Below, piece after piece: positions 11,831-22,600 of a stretch of DNA of 64,000 bases (position 1 is the stretch's first letter; each line of letters starts with the position of its first letter). The position numbers and the translations under genes are program-made. Location of the stretch: the NCBI GenBank assembly GCA_036873755.1, contig JAVTVY010037044.1, positions 62,001-126,000 on the forward strand, given 5' to 3'. Below the pieces are notes generated by a model that was given only the letters and a program-made list of their open reading frames with translations, was not told the DNA's origin and made no database searches. Source of the stretch: Hanleya hanleyi (taxonomy: Eukaryota; Mollusca; Polyplacophora; Lepidopleurida; Hanleyidae).

Positions 11831-12443
11831 GTACATGGCAGTGTGACTAACGTCACAGGACCTACGAAGTAGGATTTGATGTGATTTAAGTGTGTACTTG
11901 AGAGATGACTTGGAGGCCCTATGTGCTACCGTGAGAAAATTTATATAGCAGTCTCTAATTGACGGTGGGTACTATTAACTTCCCAGATGTCACCGCTGGT
12001 GAGTCATTAGCATAGCCACTATTATAGCTCTCAGTTCCTATTACCCTGGACACTTATCATCCCAACAGTACAGCACGAGGTCACCCATCCAAGTCTTGAC
12101 CGGACTCAAAAGTCTCTTAACGTGTGTCCAACGTGATATGCCGTATCAGGGACCCTTCAAAAGTCACAGTGAAACATACAGCCAAGGGTTCCCGATGGGC
12201 ATGATAGTGCACTCGCTGAACCATCAATAAATAATTAAAAAATAATTATAAATCAAATTTTCATCAGAATTCGGTCAGCTCAGAACTTGCTGATAACAGT
12301 TCCCTAATGCACCCTCATGCAATAAATCAAGGTTCTAATGTCAACGGTTCTCCTTGTTTTGCCGACGAAAGGATTCGGATGGACTCACTCACTCACTGAC
12401 TACCGGACAATTTGCAGATGGTTGCCTACTTCGTAGAACAAAG
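11831..12443 (-). mobile_element. 5S-rRNA-derived SINE nested in the MITE
   Basis: This segment is absent from the uninterrupted MITE copy, where 'tttctccgcaaaa' runs straight into 'ctgcatgataaa' at about 30000. Inside it, 12065-12148 read on the minus strand matches 5S rRNA (separate entry). A ~230-bp body follows downstream on the minus strand. Short inverted words CCTACGAAGTAGG and CCTACTTCGTAG lie near its ends. Boundaries are accurate to about 10 bp; a clean target duplication was not resolved. Confidence 0.6.
12065..12148 (-). repeat. 5S rRNA-like head (pol III internal promoter region)
   Basis: On the minus strand the stretch contains 'acgttggacacacg', then 'ccggtcaagacttgga' followed by 'tgggtgacct', then 'gtgctgta'. 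These correspond in order to the 5S rRNA start region, to the C-box region (TACTTGGATGGGTGACC in canonical 5S) and to the 3' stem. Several positions differ and the middle is shortened, so this is a 5S-derived SINE head and not a 5S gene. Confidence 0.65.
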
Positions 12444-12884
12444 CTGCATGATAAATTAGTAAATATTAATGTGATGTGAAATAAAATAGTTTTTACCCAA
12501 TTTCCATCGCAAAAAAGTAGAAATTTTGAAGAAATATGACGAAAACATCAATTTCTGGTACCCTAGGTGGCCGCCATCTTGAATTACCCCATGATCCTCT
12601 GCTCGGGGGGTTATGCAAATAGGCTCAAAATGACCCAACATGATAAACTATAAAGTCACGGAGTTTCAGCTCTCCATTTTTGTCGTCCCAGAGATAGCGC
12701 AGACAGTTTGGCAGGGGGGCCATTTTGCCCCCCCCCCCGGCCTGGTAGGGTTAAAAAAATCACAACAAAGGGAGAATTCATATATGATAAATCCCTATCA
12801 AGAGATGGATTATCAAGAGAAGAACAGTTAGGGGCCTGGACAGGTAAAAAAAGCCAAGGTTTGGTAGGGTCGAACCAAGCCAAA

Positions 12885-14243
12885 TGCTAATGATTTTGAA
12901 ATGAGCTGATTTGCGCTGAGAAGATTATTTGAAATCTTATCACGTTTTATATCACTGGACCGCTCGAAATTTATAGGACAATCCCTGACGCAAAAGTAAT
13001 CACTGTTTTTCAGGGAACTATCTCGTTGCATGATCTATCCGGTCCATACTTCAAGCCCAATTAATCGACCCGTTCCTTCTGTTTCTCTGCATCCCTCAAC
13101 GACGACATCTTCTTCGAAAATCAGAGCTACTTTTTGTAACTCTAATTTATATGTGATGGTCTATATATTATATAACACCAGGTACATGCACGGATATTGC
13201 CTGGAATCGTTTTAATACAAAACTTGGATATTTCGAATAAGAGAATATCAGATCAGAAAAAATAGTTTGGTTGATAAAAAATTACACTTGGTCATGAGAA
13301 TGGCTTTACACCTGCTTAAGTTACAGAAGGTATGTATATGATGTGGAGTAGACGTCAATCTGGTTCCTTTCAGAAGCTAAAGAATTTTTAGAGAGTGCGA
13401 ACACAGCTGCTGTGGTTTGCTATTTCCTCAGTCTACTTTAGTAAATACCAACCGATTATGTGTCATCTTAATATTTTGTCCGCATAGCTACTGACCACTC
13501 ACTCTGCGATCTGATGGACTGAATCCAAACGCAAGGGAGGCTACAAGCGGATCTCAAGTGTTGTGTCCCAGCTTTATCTTGCGCGCACAACGCAACATCC
13601 ATCCGGCACAAAAATTGGCAAAGGGATAGGTCGTGTAAGCATTCGGAAAAGAAAGGGGGGAGGGGGGGGGGATATGTCCCGCGGAAAACGTCGTCGGGAG
13701 AATGCCGGTACTCCTATTTGTATTTACAATAACATTTCCGTGTATACGCTCAAATTCTGACTGGCCTGGGTCAACTTCAGCGTCACACCTATCACCGAAA
13801 GTATACGATCATGTATTTGAGACACTAACAATGCCTAGTATTGCCTAGACCCCATAAACCACCCCTACCCCCCAAAATAAATAAAACATTGTGTTATGCT
13901 ACGTAAACAATATTTTTTTATCAATACATATAATTATATTTTTTCAAATCTGTGAAAAAGAAAATAATTTATCTCTTGAGGATGTTGTGGAACATGGTTT
14001 CGTACCATTTCACTAGAATTGGCCAACAATCCGAATTACAGAATGGAGTTACATTGTGAAATTTTCTTGGAGTTCATCTGCAGGGAATTATAGGGTTGCT
14101 CGGTTGTCGAAGGTGAATTCAGATGGATTTTATAGAGCGACAAAGAAGGCATGATTTCCAGCCTCTGGAACACTCAGTTTTCTCCAAGGATTGAATCGGA
14201 AATGGCCGCCGTATGGGCTTTTCTAGCTGAACCACCTATTCCA

Positions 14244-14292
<49 letters not shown>

Positions 14293-14430
14293 GGGCCTAT
14301 CCCACTGGACAATGTTATGTTGTGTCAGTTATCACTATTTTGATGATGTATGCCGTATTGTGAAGCGTCTATGTATGATCGTTAAGCTCCGAATAATATA
14401 ATATTCATATGTAAATATTACTATTACCAG
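12885..14430. other. Non-coding stretch with G-runs and a TA microsatellite
   Basis: No gene recognised. A purine/G-rich tract (13648-13672) and an AT-rich zone (13880-13970) are the only compositional features besides the microsatellite at 14247-14289. Confidence 0.4.
14247..14289. repeat. (TA)n microsatellite
   Basis: About 21 uninterrupted TA dinucleotides, shortly upstream of PLE copy A. Any ORF across it is an artefact. Confidence 0.9.
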
Positions 14431-15063
14431 GTGCTGGTTAAAGAATTGAGTGTAGACATATCTTCATCAAATACGTCTACTTACTCCCAAACTGCAGTTA
14501 CTCTGGAAGATTTATTTAACAATCACAAAAAGTGTCTCAGGGAAAGAGGTATTTGTCTTCCAACCAATCATATCGACATACCAAAACTATACTGGACTCC
14601 CAAAATGCATAAATCACCATACAAAGCTAGATTCATAGCTGGTTCTAGAAGCTGCACCACCAAGCTTCTTTCAACCCTATTGACGAGGGCCCTTCAGGAG
14701 GTAAAAGCATTTTGGGAAAGGTATTGCGCCACTATTTCTAAGAACTCTGGCGTTGAATGTATGTGGATATTGAAAAACTCAAAATGTCTTACGGAAGAAC
14801 TTGATGCTAAAGGTCACATACCGTACAGACATGTATCCACATGGGATTTCTCGACTCTCTATACTACAATCCCTCATCAGGACCTTATTTACCGTCTAAG
14901 TTCATTAATAGTATGTGTTCAAGACAACTGATCGTAGATATATTAATGTTAGAAGCCATAAAGCATTCTTTAGCTCTACTACATACATGAGATATCATTC
15001 ATGGGATGTTTCTTTGTTTATAGAGTTGCTTGAATTTCTCATTAAAAATATCTCAGCAGCATA
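14431..15063 (+). pseudogene. Penelope-like reverse transcriptase, N-terminal part (copy A)
   Basis: Codes for the RT fingers and first palm motifs. Visible are 'KLYWTPKMHKSPYKARFIAG' (about residues 54-73 of the 14431 frame) and 'STWDFSTLYTTIPH', whose Asp is the motif A catalytic position. The frame ends at 14931, and the continuation (DRRYINV.SHKAFFSSTTYM) is in another frame from about 14920, so at least one frameshift is present. This is the family type found in PLEs, retroelements that encode an RT related to telomerase and, in most lineages, a GIY-YIG endonuclease. The product is not functional here. Family assignment is from motif memory and is fairly firm. Confidence 0.75.
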
Positions 15064-15065
15064 TA

Positions 15066-16536
15066 CAGTACAAGGCAGAAATATCTTGATGCTAAACGCG
15101 AGTTAAAAAAATCATTTTCGCGGCTATATAATTTATTAATCCCAATCGGAAAACGCGCCTCAATCGCGCAAAAACAAAAGCATAATCGCGACTGAGACGC
15201 GTTGACCGCTCGCCGTCACTGTAATGATACTACATGACGCGATCAGAACAATTCGCGTGTTGTAAATAAACGGGTCCCTTTGCTATTTGCCGGTAGTCTC
15301 GTTTCTCAGCCTTGTATGCTCGGATAAATGCATGCGGGAGGATTTTGTTGTAGACTGTCTTTTTTGAAGCGGTATATTTGCATGTAGCTTGATTGAAACC
15401 CCGCTAAATATATTTATTTTCAGAAGGCCCATACTTTAATTAATGTGTCCTTCAAAATATCTGCTCGTTTGTGTCTGAAATAAAATCAGACCAGGCGAGA
15501 AAATATAATAAAACAAATTAAACTTTTTTCGGCAACATTTACCGTGTGTCTATGTCCCAGCCATCTCATCACAATTTGCCCAATTCAACCGGACGATCGT
15601 GCTAAAATACCAGTGCACCAGTTTTAATCCGACATATAAATCCGAGTATCCCTTTATTTCCATTGTAAATCCAACAGTCGGCTCGCTAAAAGTTTCCTAC
15701 GGAGTCATTTAAATTCACTCGGCACAGAAGACCGACATACAGACAGACAGCCGGCCAATCGCTGCGATTGTCTCACAGCTTTTTCTTCGGTGACCTCATT
15801 CTCAACTAATCGGCTTCGCGGTATTAACCAGCTCAGTCGGCTTTGTTTTATCGGAGGAATATTCCTGATGACGACATGTATATCTAATCAAATCCTTCGT
15901 TAATTGCTTGGTTATTTGTTAAATCACTCATCATAGGTCGAAAGTAGGGGAAATGATCTTGGAAATGAGGCTAAGGTCTCCCACATTCTACCTCGAGAAA
16001 TGAGATTTCGATGCGTTGAAAATGGTCCAAAAAAACCCGGCAAATTCTTTGCTGATTTTCTCAATTTCCATCAGAATGAAGGTACGTCTTCAATAAAATA
16101 AACCTCTTATACGTTTATGGTACATGTATTATTCTTAATCGAATTTGAACGTATATTGCCGATTATTTCATTATTGGACGATGTGGACTATCAACGAGCT
16201 TTCACTCGACGAACATTTCACTGTGAGGGGAATATTTTACGTGGTGGTCAATCTCGGCGTGTTCGGCCAACAAGACTCGGTCTGACGCGATCAATAAAGT
16301 AATCCCTTTTGAAATATGCCTGTGGATCGCACTAAAACCCAAGACGATCGCGTCGACGGCTACCACCCTACCATCGGCCGCTTTTACACGCTGACGCGTT
16401 TACAGAAAACAGTCGGATCGAAAGCACGTCTTCCGAAATTTACAGTCGCGACTCCTTCAATAAACTAGCGCGAGTCAGTCTCGATTACTTCGCGTTCTAC
16501 TTGCGTTTAGCATCAAGATATTTCTGCCTTGTACTG
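15066..16536. mobile_element. TA-flanked DNA transposon, non-autonomous, 1,471 bp
   Basis: The ends are inverted: CAGTACAAGGCAGAAATATC at 15066 and its complement ending CCTTGTACTG at 16536, continuing for about 34 bp. TA dinucleotides flank both sides (15064-15065 and 16537-16538). Copy D of the host PLE reads 'agcatataggtattcc' at this point, so the empty site is known and the duplication is exactly TA, as for Tc1/mariner elements. CAGT ends also fit that superfamily. Subterminal zones are rich in CGCGA. The interior holds only short ORFs (longest about 61 codons) with no DDE-type motif seen, so it depends on a transposase from elsewhere. Confidence 0.85.
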
Positions 16537-16538
16537 TA

Positions 16539-17133
16539 GGTATTCCAATGGGTACTAATTGTGCACCCCTGTTGGCTGACCTGTATCTGTTCTGTTATGA
16601 ATATGACTATGTAGGCGCTTTCAAAAACCGATCCATTCAAAGCCCGTTCCTTCTCATTCACCAAACGCTATATAGACGATCTTCTCGCTGTGGATAATCG
16701 CTATATAAATGACGCAGTGAAGGATATATATCCACCTTCACTGGATTTGAAGGAAACTACAGATAGCCCTACAGGCACATCATATTTAGATCTATGTCTC
16801 TATAAATATGAAGCGGGCATTCTCTCTCGTCGACTTTATGACAAAAGAGATGATTACAATTTCGACATCGTAAACTATCCCTTTCTGGACAGTAATATTC
16901 CAGTGGGACCTGCATGTGGCGTATATATATCTCGCTTAGTAGCATTTGCTAGATCCTGTGTTAAATGTGACGATTTTAATCAACGTCACAAAACATTGGT
17001 GCAGAAACTTAAAAAACAGGGCTATTCCACCAAGCGCCTACACTCAAAGTTTCTCAAATTTGGCGATACATATCGCATGCTGATAACAAAATACGAACGT
17101 AGCGTGCAAGATCTATGGCGCTACGTTTCGTAA
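16539..17133 (+). pseudogene. Penelope-like reverse transcriptase, C-terminal part (copy A)
   Basis: Resumes right after the inserted transposon with 'GIPMGTNCAPLLADLYLF' (RT motif B region), then a frame change, then the catalytic YIDD box region (RYIDD.LAVDNRYINDAV) near 16670-16710. The thumb and C-terminal part run to the stop at 17131-17133 (SVQDLWRYVS). The 16690 frame is open for 147 codons. No GIY-YIG endonuclease follows; the next ~400 bp are non-coding tail. Frames before and after about 16615 do not match because 'cgctttcaaaaacc' is offset relative to the other copies. Confidence 0.75.
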
Positions 17134-17569
17134 CTTGTGTCTAATTCCGCTTAACCCGGGGCTAGGGGCCGTATGAACCCATGTACTTCAAGATCCTCAT
17201 GGTACTCATATGAACAGTCACAATCAAAGCGTGACTGAGATACATCTTTTTTTTAGATGACGACTATATAACGAATATTATGGATTAAGAATACTGATCA
17301 GCGATACGGATTTGATATTTTTGGAACATCATGATGTCTTGCCGGCATCATTGAAAACTGTTGACCGCTTCTCTCTTGCAGGAAACAAGCCTATGTTTAT
17401 GTATACTATGATTGTCTTTTTGAATTTGGTGCTAATACTGTTATATGGAAAATGGAATAGGTCTTTGGATGATGGACGCGGATATTCTCTAATGGACGAC
17501 GGCTGGATTATGAATGACGGACTAGACGCTTGTAATGTCATTAGCCTGTTATAATAACTTTGATAATAA

Positions 17570-18740
17570 GGATATATGTACCATATTATTGCTTCACACA
17601 CGAATGGAAATTAACTAAATCTACTTCGGAATCTTTAATGTTCATTTGTATTGATTATATTCTATGATAGCAGTAACGGTCTTTTTCAGATAAAATTTCT
17701 GGCATTGAAGGCATTGATGACAATTTTGAGACTGCATTTCACGGCGGACAGTCGTTTGATTATTACTACAGAACGGCTGTCAATATGCTGCTCGTAAGAC
17801 ATCAGTGTTCATATCGTCCTGTTAACCAAGACTTACTCGTGAATCAGAAACGTAAGAGACCTTCTCTCCGGAGAGTCATCATGTCTGCTCCAATATGGTA
17901 TAAAACCAGAATATATGTCTTCCAAGTGATATTGGATAACATCACTACAATGTAATTTTGGTGATGAATCGACCGCAAAATTCTCCAGCGTTCGATAATT
18001 CTTAATGGACCTGGCAGGTTTACTGAGTCTTTTATATACCCACGTGATAATAGCGGTTTTCGATATCTACGCAGTCAAACTTCAACAGCGCAGTTCCTAA
18101 GTGGCACTAAAAGACGCATACATAACTGATCGGTTATTGCGTCGTTAATTAACAGTTACTCTCAGTTTCAGGTACAATGTTGCTGAGCAGAAACTGAGTA
18201 GCATTCTATTGTAACATGTAGAATTACAACACATATAAGGGAAGTGGGAAGATGTGCCGACATACTGACAGAGTGAAGTCACCTCTGAAGTCACTTTGAA
18301 CTGAAGTCACTTTGAACTGAACATGGCTTAACATGATAGTTACAGAATGCCAATATCGAGCGTCAGATCCGACATTCATTATTCAACCATCGCCCATAAA
18401 AGAATTTCCGCGTCAATAACCGAAAGATCTATCCCGTATGACAGCACCAATTCCAAATGTGTATCAATAAAAACCATCATAGAAAACAGGATGGTTTTTT
18501 ACAAGAGAGAAGCTGTCAGCGATTTTCAGGGACGCCCACACGATATGATGATGTTCTTTACATACAGTTTTAATCGCTGACCTTTATTCTTTTTCCAAAT
18601 AAATTTCCAAGTTGATTTCCAGTATATATACCTGACAGTACTCTTCAGATACGGAATGTAATTGTAAGGCGGCTGTCCGCTGCCAATGGCTCATTGAATG
18701 TCCGATCTAAGGCCAATATTAACATTTTCATGAGAATTCC
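17570..18740. repeat. Diverged dispersed repeat (copy 2)
   Basis: Collinear in blocks with 3990-5260, from 'tgtaccatattattgcttca' through 'gcgtcagatccga.attcat'. The part at 18344-18520 is a diverged, reversed PLE 3' tail. 18600-18740 repeats the 'ccgctgcca(a/t)tggc.catt' block. No gene is present. Confidence 0.5.
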
Positions 18741-18756
18741 CGTGTCAATTACAAGC

Positions 18757-18908
18757 GTCTAGTCCGTCATTCATAATCCAGCCGTCGTCCATTAGAGAAT
18801 ATCCGCGTCCATAATCCAAAGACCTATTCCATATTCCATAAAACAGTATTAGCACCAAATTCAAAAAGACAATCATAGTATACATAAACATAGGCTTATT
18901 TCCTGCAA
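18757..18908 (-). mobile_element. Penelope-like 3' tail fragment
   Basis: Reverse complement of the last ~150 bp of the PLE 3' untranslated tail (compare 17376-17536), from 'gtctagtccgtcattcataat' to 'ataggcttatttcctgcaagag'. No coding part is attached. Confidence 0.7.
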
Positions 18909-18993
18909 GAGAGAATAACCGAAAGGTCTATTTCGTATGACAGATAGCACCACAAAAATAATAAAGCCACCGGATGGTTTCCTACAAGAGAGA

Positions 18994-19366
18994 AGAGAGA
19001 GAGAGAGAGAGAATTAAGGTTTAATGTCGCGTTCAGCAATATTTCAGCTATATAGCGACGATCAAACAAAATTCTAAATACTCAAGTCGCTAACTTAGTA
19101 ATCCAACGCATTAAAACATACACACATTTCTCTCAAATAACCCAAGATGCAATCCTATTTCACCCGACTAAAAAGATCTTCCAAAGTAGCCGCTCGATAA
19201 AAAGCATCTCTTACAATCTTAAAATCTATGCATTCGATAAGAATATGTTTCACCGTGAGATCATCATGGCATGGAACACACCTTGGAACTGGCTCTTTTT
19301 TAAGTAAATGTTCGTGAGTTAATCGTGAGAGAAACAGTCGCCGACTTTCAATGATGCACGCAAGAT
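18994..19366 (-). mobile_element. LINE 3' end with (CT)n tail
   Basis: On the minus strand this reads the C-terminus of a non-LTR retrotransposon polyprotein, with 'RLTHEHLLKKE' followed by a Cys/His cluster (CVPC....HILIEC) near 19220-19280 and a stop at 19155. The 3' untranslated part contains the complement of 'gtcgcgttcagcaatatttcagctatatagcgacg', then a CT-rich tail (18994-19012 on plus as GA repeats). The C-terminal Cys/His cluster and repeat tail fit the Jockey/I/RTE-like elements abundant in marine invertebrates. Only the last ~70 codons are present, which is normal 5' truncation. Confidence 0.65.
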
Positions 19367-19480
19367 ATGATGAGTGAGTCAGTGAGTGAATGAGTGAATA
19401 GGATTCAACGTCGCTTTCAACATTATTCCAGTCATATCGCGACGGACCAACCAAGCACCACCCAGCCAAGTTGTTTTCCT
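19367..19480 (-). repeat. Second LINE/SINE 3' end with (CACT)n tail
   Basis: A second copy of the same 3' sequence (compare 'gtcgctttcaacattattccag' with 'gtcgcgttcagcaatatttcag'), with a 'gagtgagtcagtgagtgaatgagtg' tail at its left side, in the same orientation and directly abutting the preceding LINE fragment. It interrupts the reading frame of the first copy at about 19367. Confidence 0.6.
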
Positions 19481-19689
19481 GCTGCTTCAAAGAAGAAATC
19501 TTTGAAGCAACATGGAACCAGACACCATCCATTCACCTTATAAAACACCGAGGACAGCACACAATACGCAGACAGGACGCTTACATGGTGCTATAAAGAC
19601 AAGTGACATTACAGTGCTATACATCACATTATCAAGATCCTGTTGCCTCTCAGCAGAATGGATTGAAGCAACAGAAACCGATGTTCTTT

Positions 19690-20000
19690 AGGTAAAATCC
19701 CAATGACTGACCATATTTCGTTATCGAAATGAATTTCCAAGTCGCTTTACATAATATATATCTGACAAATACGGTTCAGTTAGTGGGCGAAAACCGACTG
19801 TATGTGTAAAGCGGCTGTTCGCTGCCGATGGCCCATTAAATGTCCAACCTGAGGCCTATATTAAGACTTTCGAATTGCTAATACGCTTTGGAGGCCCATT
19901 TTCCACAACAGTTGTCAAATAAATACACTCCTTTAGAATTTGATAATCACAGAAAGAAGTCCTCCGCGTTGAAGGAAAAGACTTCTTGGTTCGTTCGTTA
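19690..20000. repeat. Diverged dispersed repeat (copy 3, partial)
   Basis: Contains 'gtgggcgaaaaccgactgta', 'cgctgccgatggcccatt' and 'agaaagaagtcctccg', in the same order as 4885-5070. Partial copy without coding potential. Confidence 0.5.
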
Positions 20001-20194
20001 ACGATATACACATAAAGTTGCCCTTCAAAATATAAATCCTTCGCAGATTACACTTACTGTGCACGTCGACTGAAATCCGGGTCAGCGATGATGTTCATTG
20101 CCGCTCCGATTTTGGTGGATATTTCCAAACCTAATAGATACTGAAACACGAATGTGTCGCAGGGATACGTATAACGTAGGCCCTACTGTGTGTT

Positions 20195-21430
20195 TTGAAA
20201 ACCGGTGCCAGGGGCCGTGTGGTAATGTCATTTGATATGTTCACATGAACAACTACAAAAAGGCGTGGCTGCGATAAGAATGATCACAGGGATCACTTTT
20301 GGTTTGTGTGATGTTTTAGAAAGATGCAGTCAGCATATTTGTTTGTGGAGCCCTATGACATCTTGCCAGTATCCCGTCATCGTTCTCAACCACCCTTTTA
20401 ATGTTGCGTCTAATTGTTGCCTTTATACGGCGAGATTCTGCTGGTGGATGTTTCATTCCCGGTGATTGACCTCTGTACAAATCATTGTGATTGTACTTTT
20501 ATGACTTGTAAATCTCGTGGAGAATGAACCGCATGGTCGGCGAGGGACCTCACAGGCATTTGTTCTGAATACGAAATTGCATTCAATAAGTACTCCCACG
20601 TTTGGGTCGTTTTTTACTATCTGTTGGTCAAATAGTTCATCATTTACCAGCAGATAACTTGATAAAGCTGGTACATCATCGCCTTTAATATTTGCATCTA
20701 ATACCACTCAAGCCGGTGCTAGGGGCTAGGGGGTCAAGTCATTCGATAAGCCTACACGAACAGCTACAACATAAGCGTGGCTCGGATACAAATCAACCCA
20801 CGGATCATTTTGGTTCTTGTGGTGCTCTAGAAATATGCAGTGTGCATGTCATTCGACAAAAACGCTCTCTGTGCATGTCATTCGGCAAATACATGTGGGT
20901 TTATCGTTTTGGTGGAAAATTTTAGCCGTGCGACGTCGGGCATTACAAGTTAGTTTACCACGTTTACCCCGTGTTGAGGAGCTTACTTCATCAGACGTCC
21001 ACGATGCCCATCCATTAGTGAGAAATCAGACGCGTTATTTGTTTGAGCTGATCTGTCATCAATGCTCCCGAGCTAGCGTATCTAATTCGGCTTAAACCGG
21101 TGCTTGGGATTGTGTGGATACTTCAGGCTCTCCACATGAACAGCTGCAATAAAAGCGCGACTGAGATATTAAGGCTACGTCTGAGAACCCATCGTATTCT
21201 CCGGCCTGAATGTGAGGTGCCGAGAGATGCTTCCCTGTAGGGTCATATTGTTGCTTTTTAGTCACCAGAACGTCAATTTTTCTCACCTCTTGCATGTTGC
21301 TCCAAATCAATATAATTGTTTGTGGGGTTATATGACTTTTTGTCAGTACGCCGGCGTCGTTCTCCATCACTCTTTTATTGTTGCGTCTAATCATATATTC
21401 AAACACACACAAATCTTAGATGTTAAATTA
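20195..21430 (+). repeat. Three decayed PLE 3' tails in tandem
   Basis: Segments starting near 20198, 20710 and 21090 each begin with a version of the sequence that follows the PLE stop codon: 'ccggtgc(c/t)agggg', then 'catgaacagct(a/g)caa', then 'gcg.g.ct..gata'. Segments 1 and 3 also share a later block (ttgtttgtgg....tatgac..tt..cagta). Spacing is irregular at about 510 and 380 bp. They are much more diverged than copies A-E and probably represent an older subfamily. Confidence 0.45.
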
Positions 21431-21754
21431 TTTTGCACCCGATTCAGCACAGAATGTTTATTTAGCGAATAATTTAAGTACTACCCAAAGATTTCTAGAA
21501 TATCTTCCGGATTTATGGCCGCATACACTTATTGATCTTAGAGCAGCCAAGATGACCGCCATGGTTTTAGCCGTTTCTGGTTCTTAATACCGTGCACTGT
21601 AGTGTAATGTTTGCATCAATTAAACATTACCCGGTATACGCGGCAGCCTTGATACGCGTGAATTTTATGACGTACTGCCAACTGTATTGACAACTGATGA
21701 ACGTCTCTCTTGAAAGACAGGTTGTTTGTACTAATTGTTATTTGTGTATAAGGT

Positions 21755-21955
21755 CGCTGGATTATGAGTTGATAGAGCGTCCGTCTCGCAAGTGGCAGGT
21801 TCTGGGATCGATCCCGGTTCGATTCAGACAAGATTCAAATAATGGAACATGTTACTTGCTTGGTTGGAGCTCAACATCAAGAGGATAGAACAAAGGTTGG
21901 TTGAATCGTCGTCAGGATAATGTCACTGGGTGAAGTGGCATGGTCATCTAGTGCA
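21755..21955 (+). mobile_element. tRNA-derived SINE
   Basis: The head 'gagttgatagagcgtccg' looks like a tRNA A-box region, and 'ggttcgattc' at about 21819-21828 is a B-box. The intervening anticodon arm is unpaired, so it is not a working tRNA gene. The following body (gctcaacatcaagaggatagaa, then 'actgggtgaagtggcatgg') resembles tRNA-SINE bodies I recall from molluscs. It ends where PLE copy B begins. Confidence 0.55.
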
Positions 21956-21959
21956 TTTT

Positions 21960-22392
21960 GGGAAAGGTATTCCGTCACTATTTCTAAAAACTCTGGCATT
22001 GAATGTATGTGGATATTAAAAAACTCAAAATGTCTTACGGAGTAACTTGATGCTAAAGGTCACATACCGTACAGACATGTATCCACATGGGATTTCTCGA
22101 CTCTCTGTACTACAATCCCTCATCAGGACCTTATTGGCCGTCTAAGTTCATTAATAGTATCTGTGTTCAAGAAAATTGATCGTAGATATATTAATGTTGG
22201 AAGCCATAAAACATTCTTTAGCTCTACTACATACAAGAGATATCATTCATGGGCTGTTTCGTTGTTTAAAGAGTTGCTTGAATTCCTCATTAAAAATATC
22301 TATGTGAAATTTGGCAACACAATATATCAACAGCATATTTCAATGGGTACTAATTGCGCACCCCTGTTGGCTGACCTGTATCTGTTCTCTTA
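21960..22392 (+). pseudogene. Penelope-like reverse transcriptase fragment (copy B, left)
   Basis: Covers the region from 'CMWILKNSKCLTE' through the motif A segment (STWDFSTLCTTIPH, with Tyr replaced by Cys compared with copy A) to motif B (MGTNCAPLLADLYLFS). A TAA stop replaces the GAA of copy A near 22046, and a frameshift near 22165 separates the two halves. In the 22163 frame the last residues before the transposon agree with copies A and D. Inactive. Confidence 0.75.
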
Positions 22393-22600
22393 GGGAGCGT
22401 GTCAAAAGTTTTGACGCGAACGCGTTCATTTTTGAACAGGAGGTCGTTCATTTCCGCATGCGTCAGGCCGTTCATTTTACACAGCAGCGTCAGAAAATGA
22501 ACAGTCGAACGTTCATTTTTGAACGTTCATTTTTTTAATGCACTCTGACGTTCATTTTCGCACGTTCGTTTTCGCATGTTCATTTTCTCACGTGCGCAAA
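22393..22600. repeat. Left subterminal GAACGTTC / GTTCATTTT array
   Basis: About ten degenerate repeats of 'gttcatttt', several extended to the palindrome GAACGTTC or the pair 'gaacgttcatttttgaacgttc', immediately inside the terminal inverted repeat. The right end (26050-26215) has the complementary words. Such subterminal arrays are often transposase-binding sites; that role is inferred. Confidence 0.7.

Larger units (their letters stand above)
11565..12750. mobile_element. TTAA-flanked MITE, copy 1 (piggyBac-like ends)
   Basis: Bounded by TTAA at 11561-11564 and 12751-12754, with inverted ends CCCTAtCTGaCC and GGCCTGGTAGGG. The same element without the middle insertion is at 29743-30315. 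A TTAA target and CCC..GGG ends are the hallmarks of piggyBac-type elements; no transposase is present, so this is a non-autonomous copy. Shared internal blocks include 'ctatacccttgggtca', 'gatgtcacagtgacgtcatt' and 'aactataaagtca.ggagtttc'. G and C runs lie just inside both ends. A further terminal fragment, reversed, lies at about 12830-12885. Confidence 0.7.
14431..17540 (+). mobile_element. Penelope-like retroelement, copy A (split)
   Basis: Longest copy of the family. It holds reverse transcriptase (RT) sequence at 14431-15063, an inserted DNA transposon at 15066-16536, the RT remainder at 16539-17133, and a ~400-bp 3' untranslated tail ending at 'gacgcttgtaat' (17540), where copies C and D also end. 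The 5' part of the element is missing or unrecognisable. Near 15051 it also lacks ~26 bp ('tgtgaaatttggcaacac..') that copies B and D retain. No long terminal repeats are seen. Confidence 0.75.

Noticed and set aside
12065..12148. Possible 5S rRNA gene
   Set aside because: Shortened and substituted relative to 5S, single, and embedded in a mobile insertion.
14151..14363. Plus-strand ORF with an Ile-Tyr run
   Set aside because: Generated by the TA microsatellite.
21755..21830. Possible tRNA gene
   Set aside because: A- and B-box-like words are present, but the anticodon and acceptor arms do not pair and a SINE body follows.
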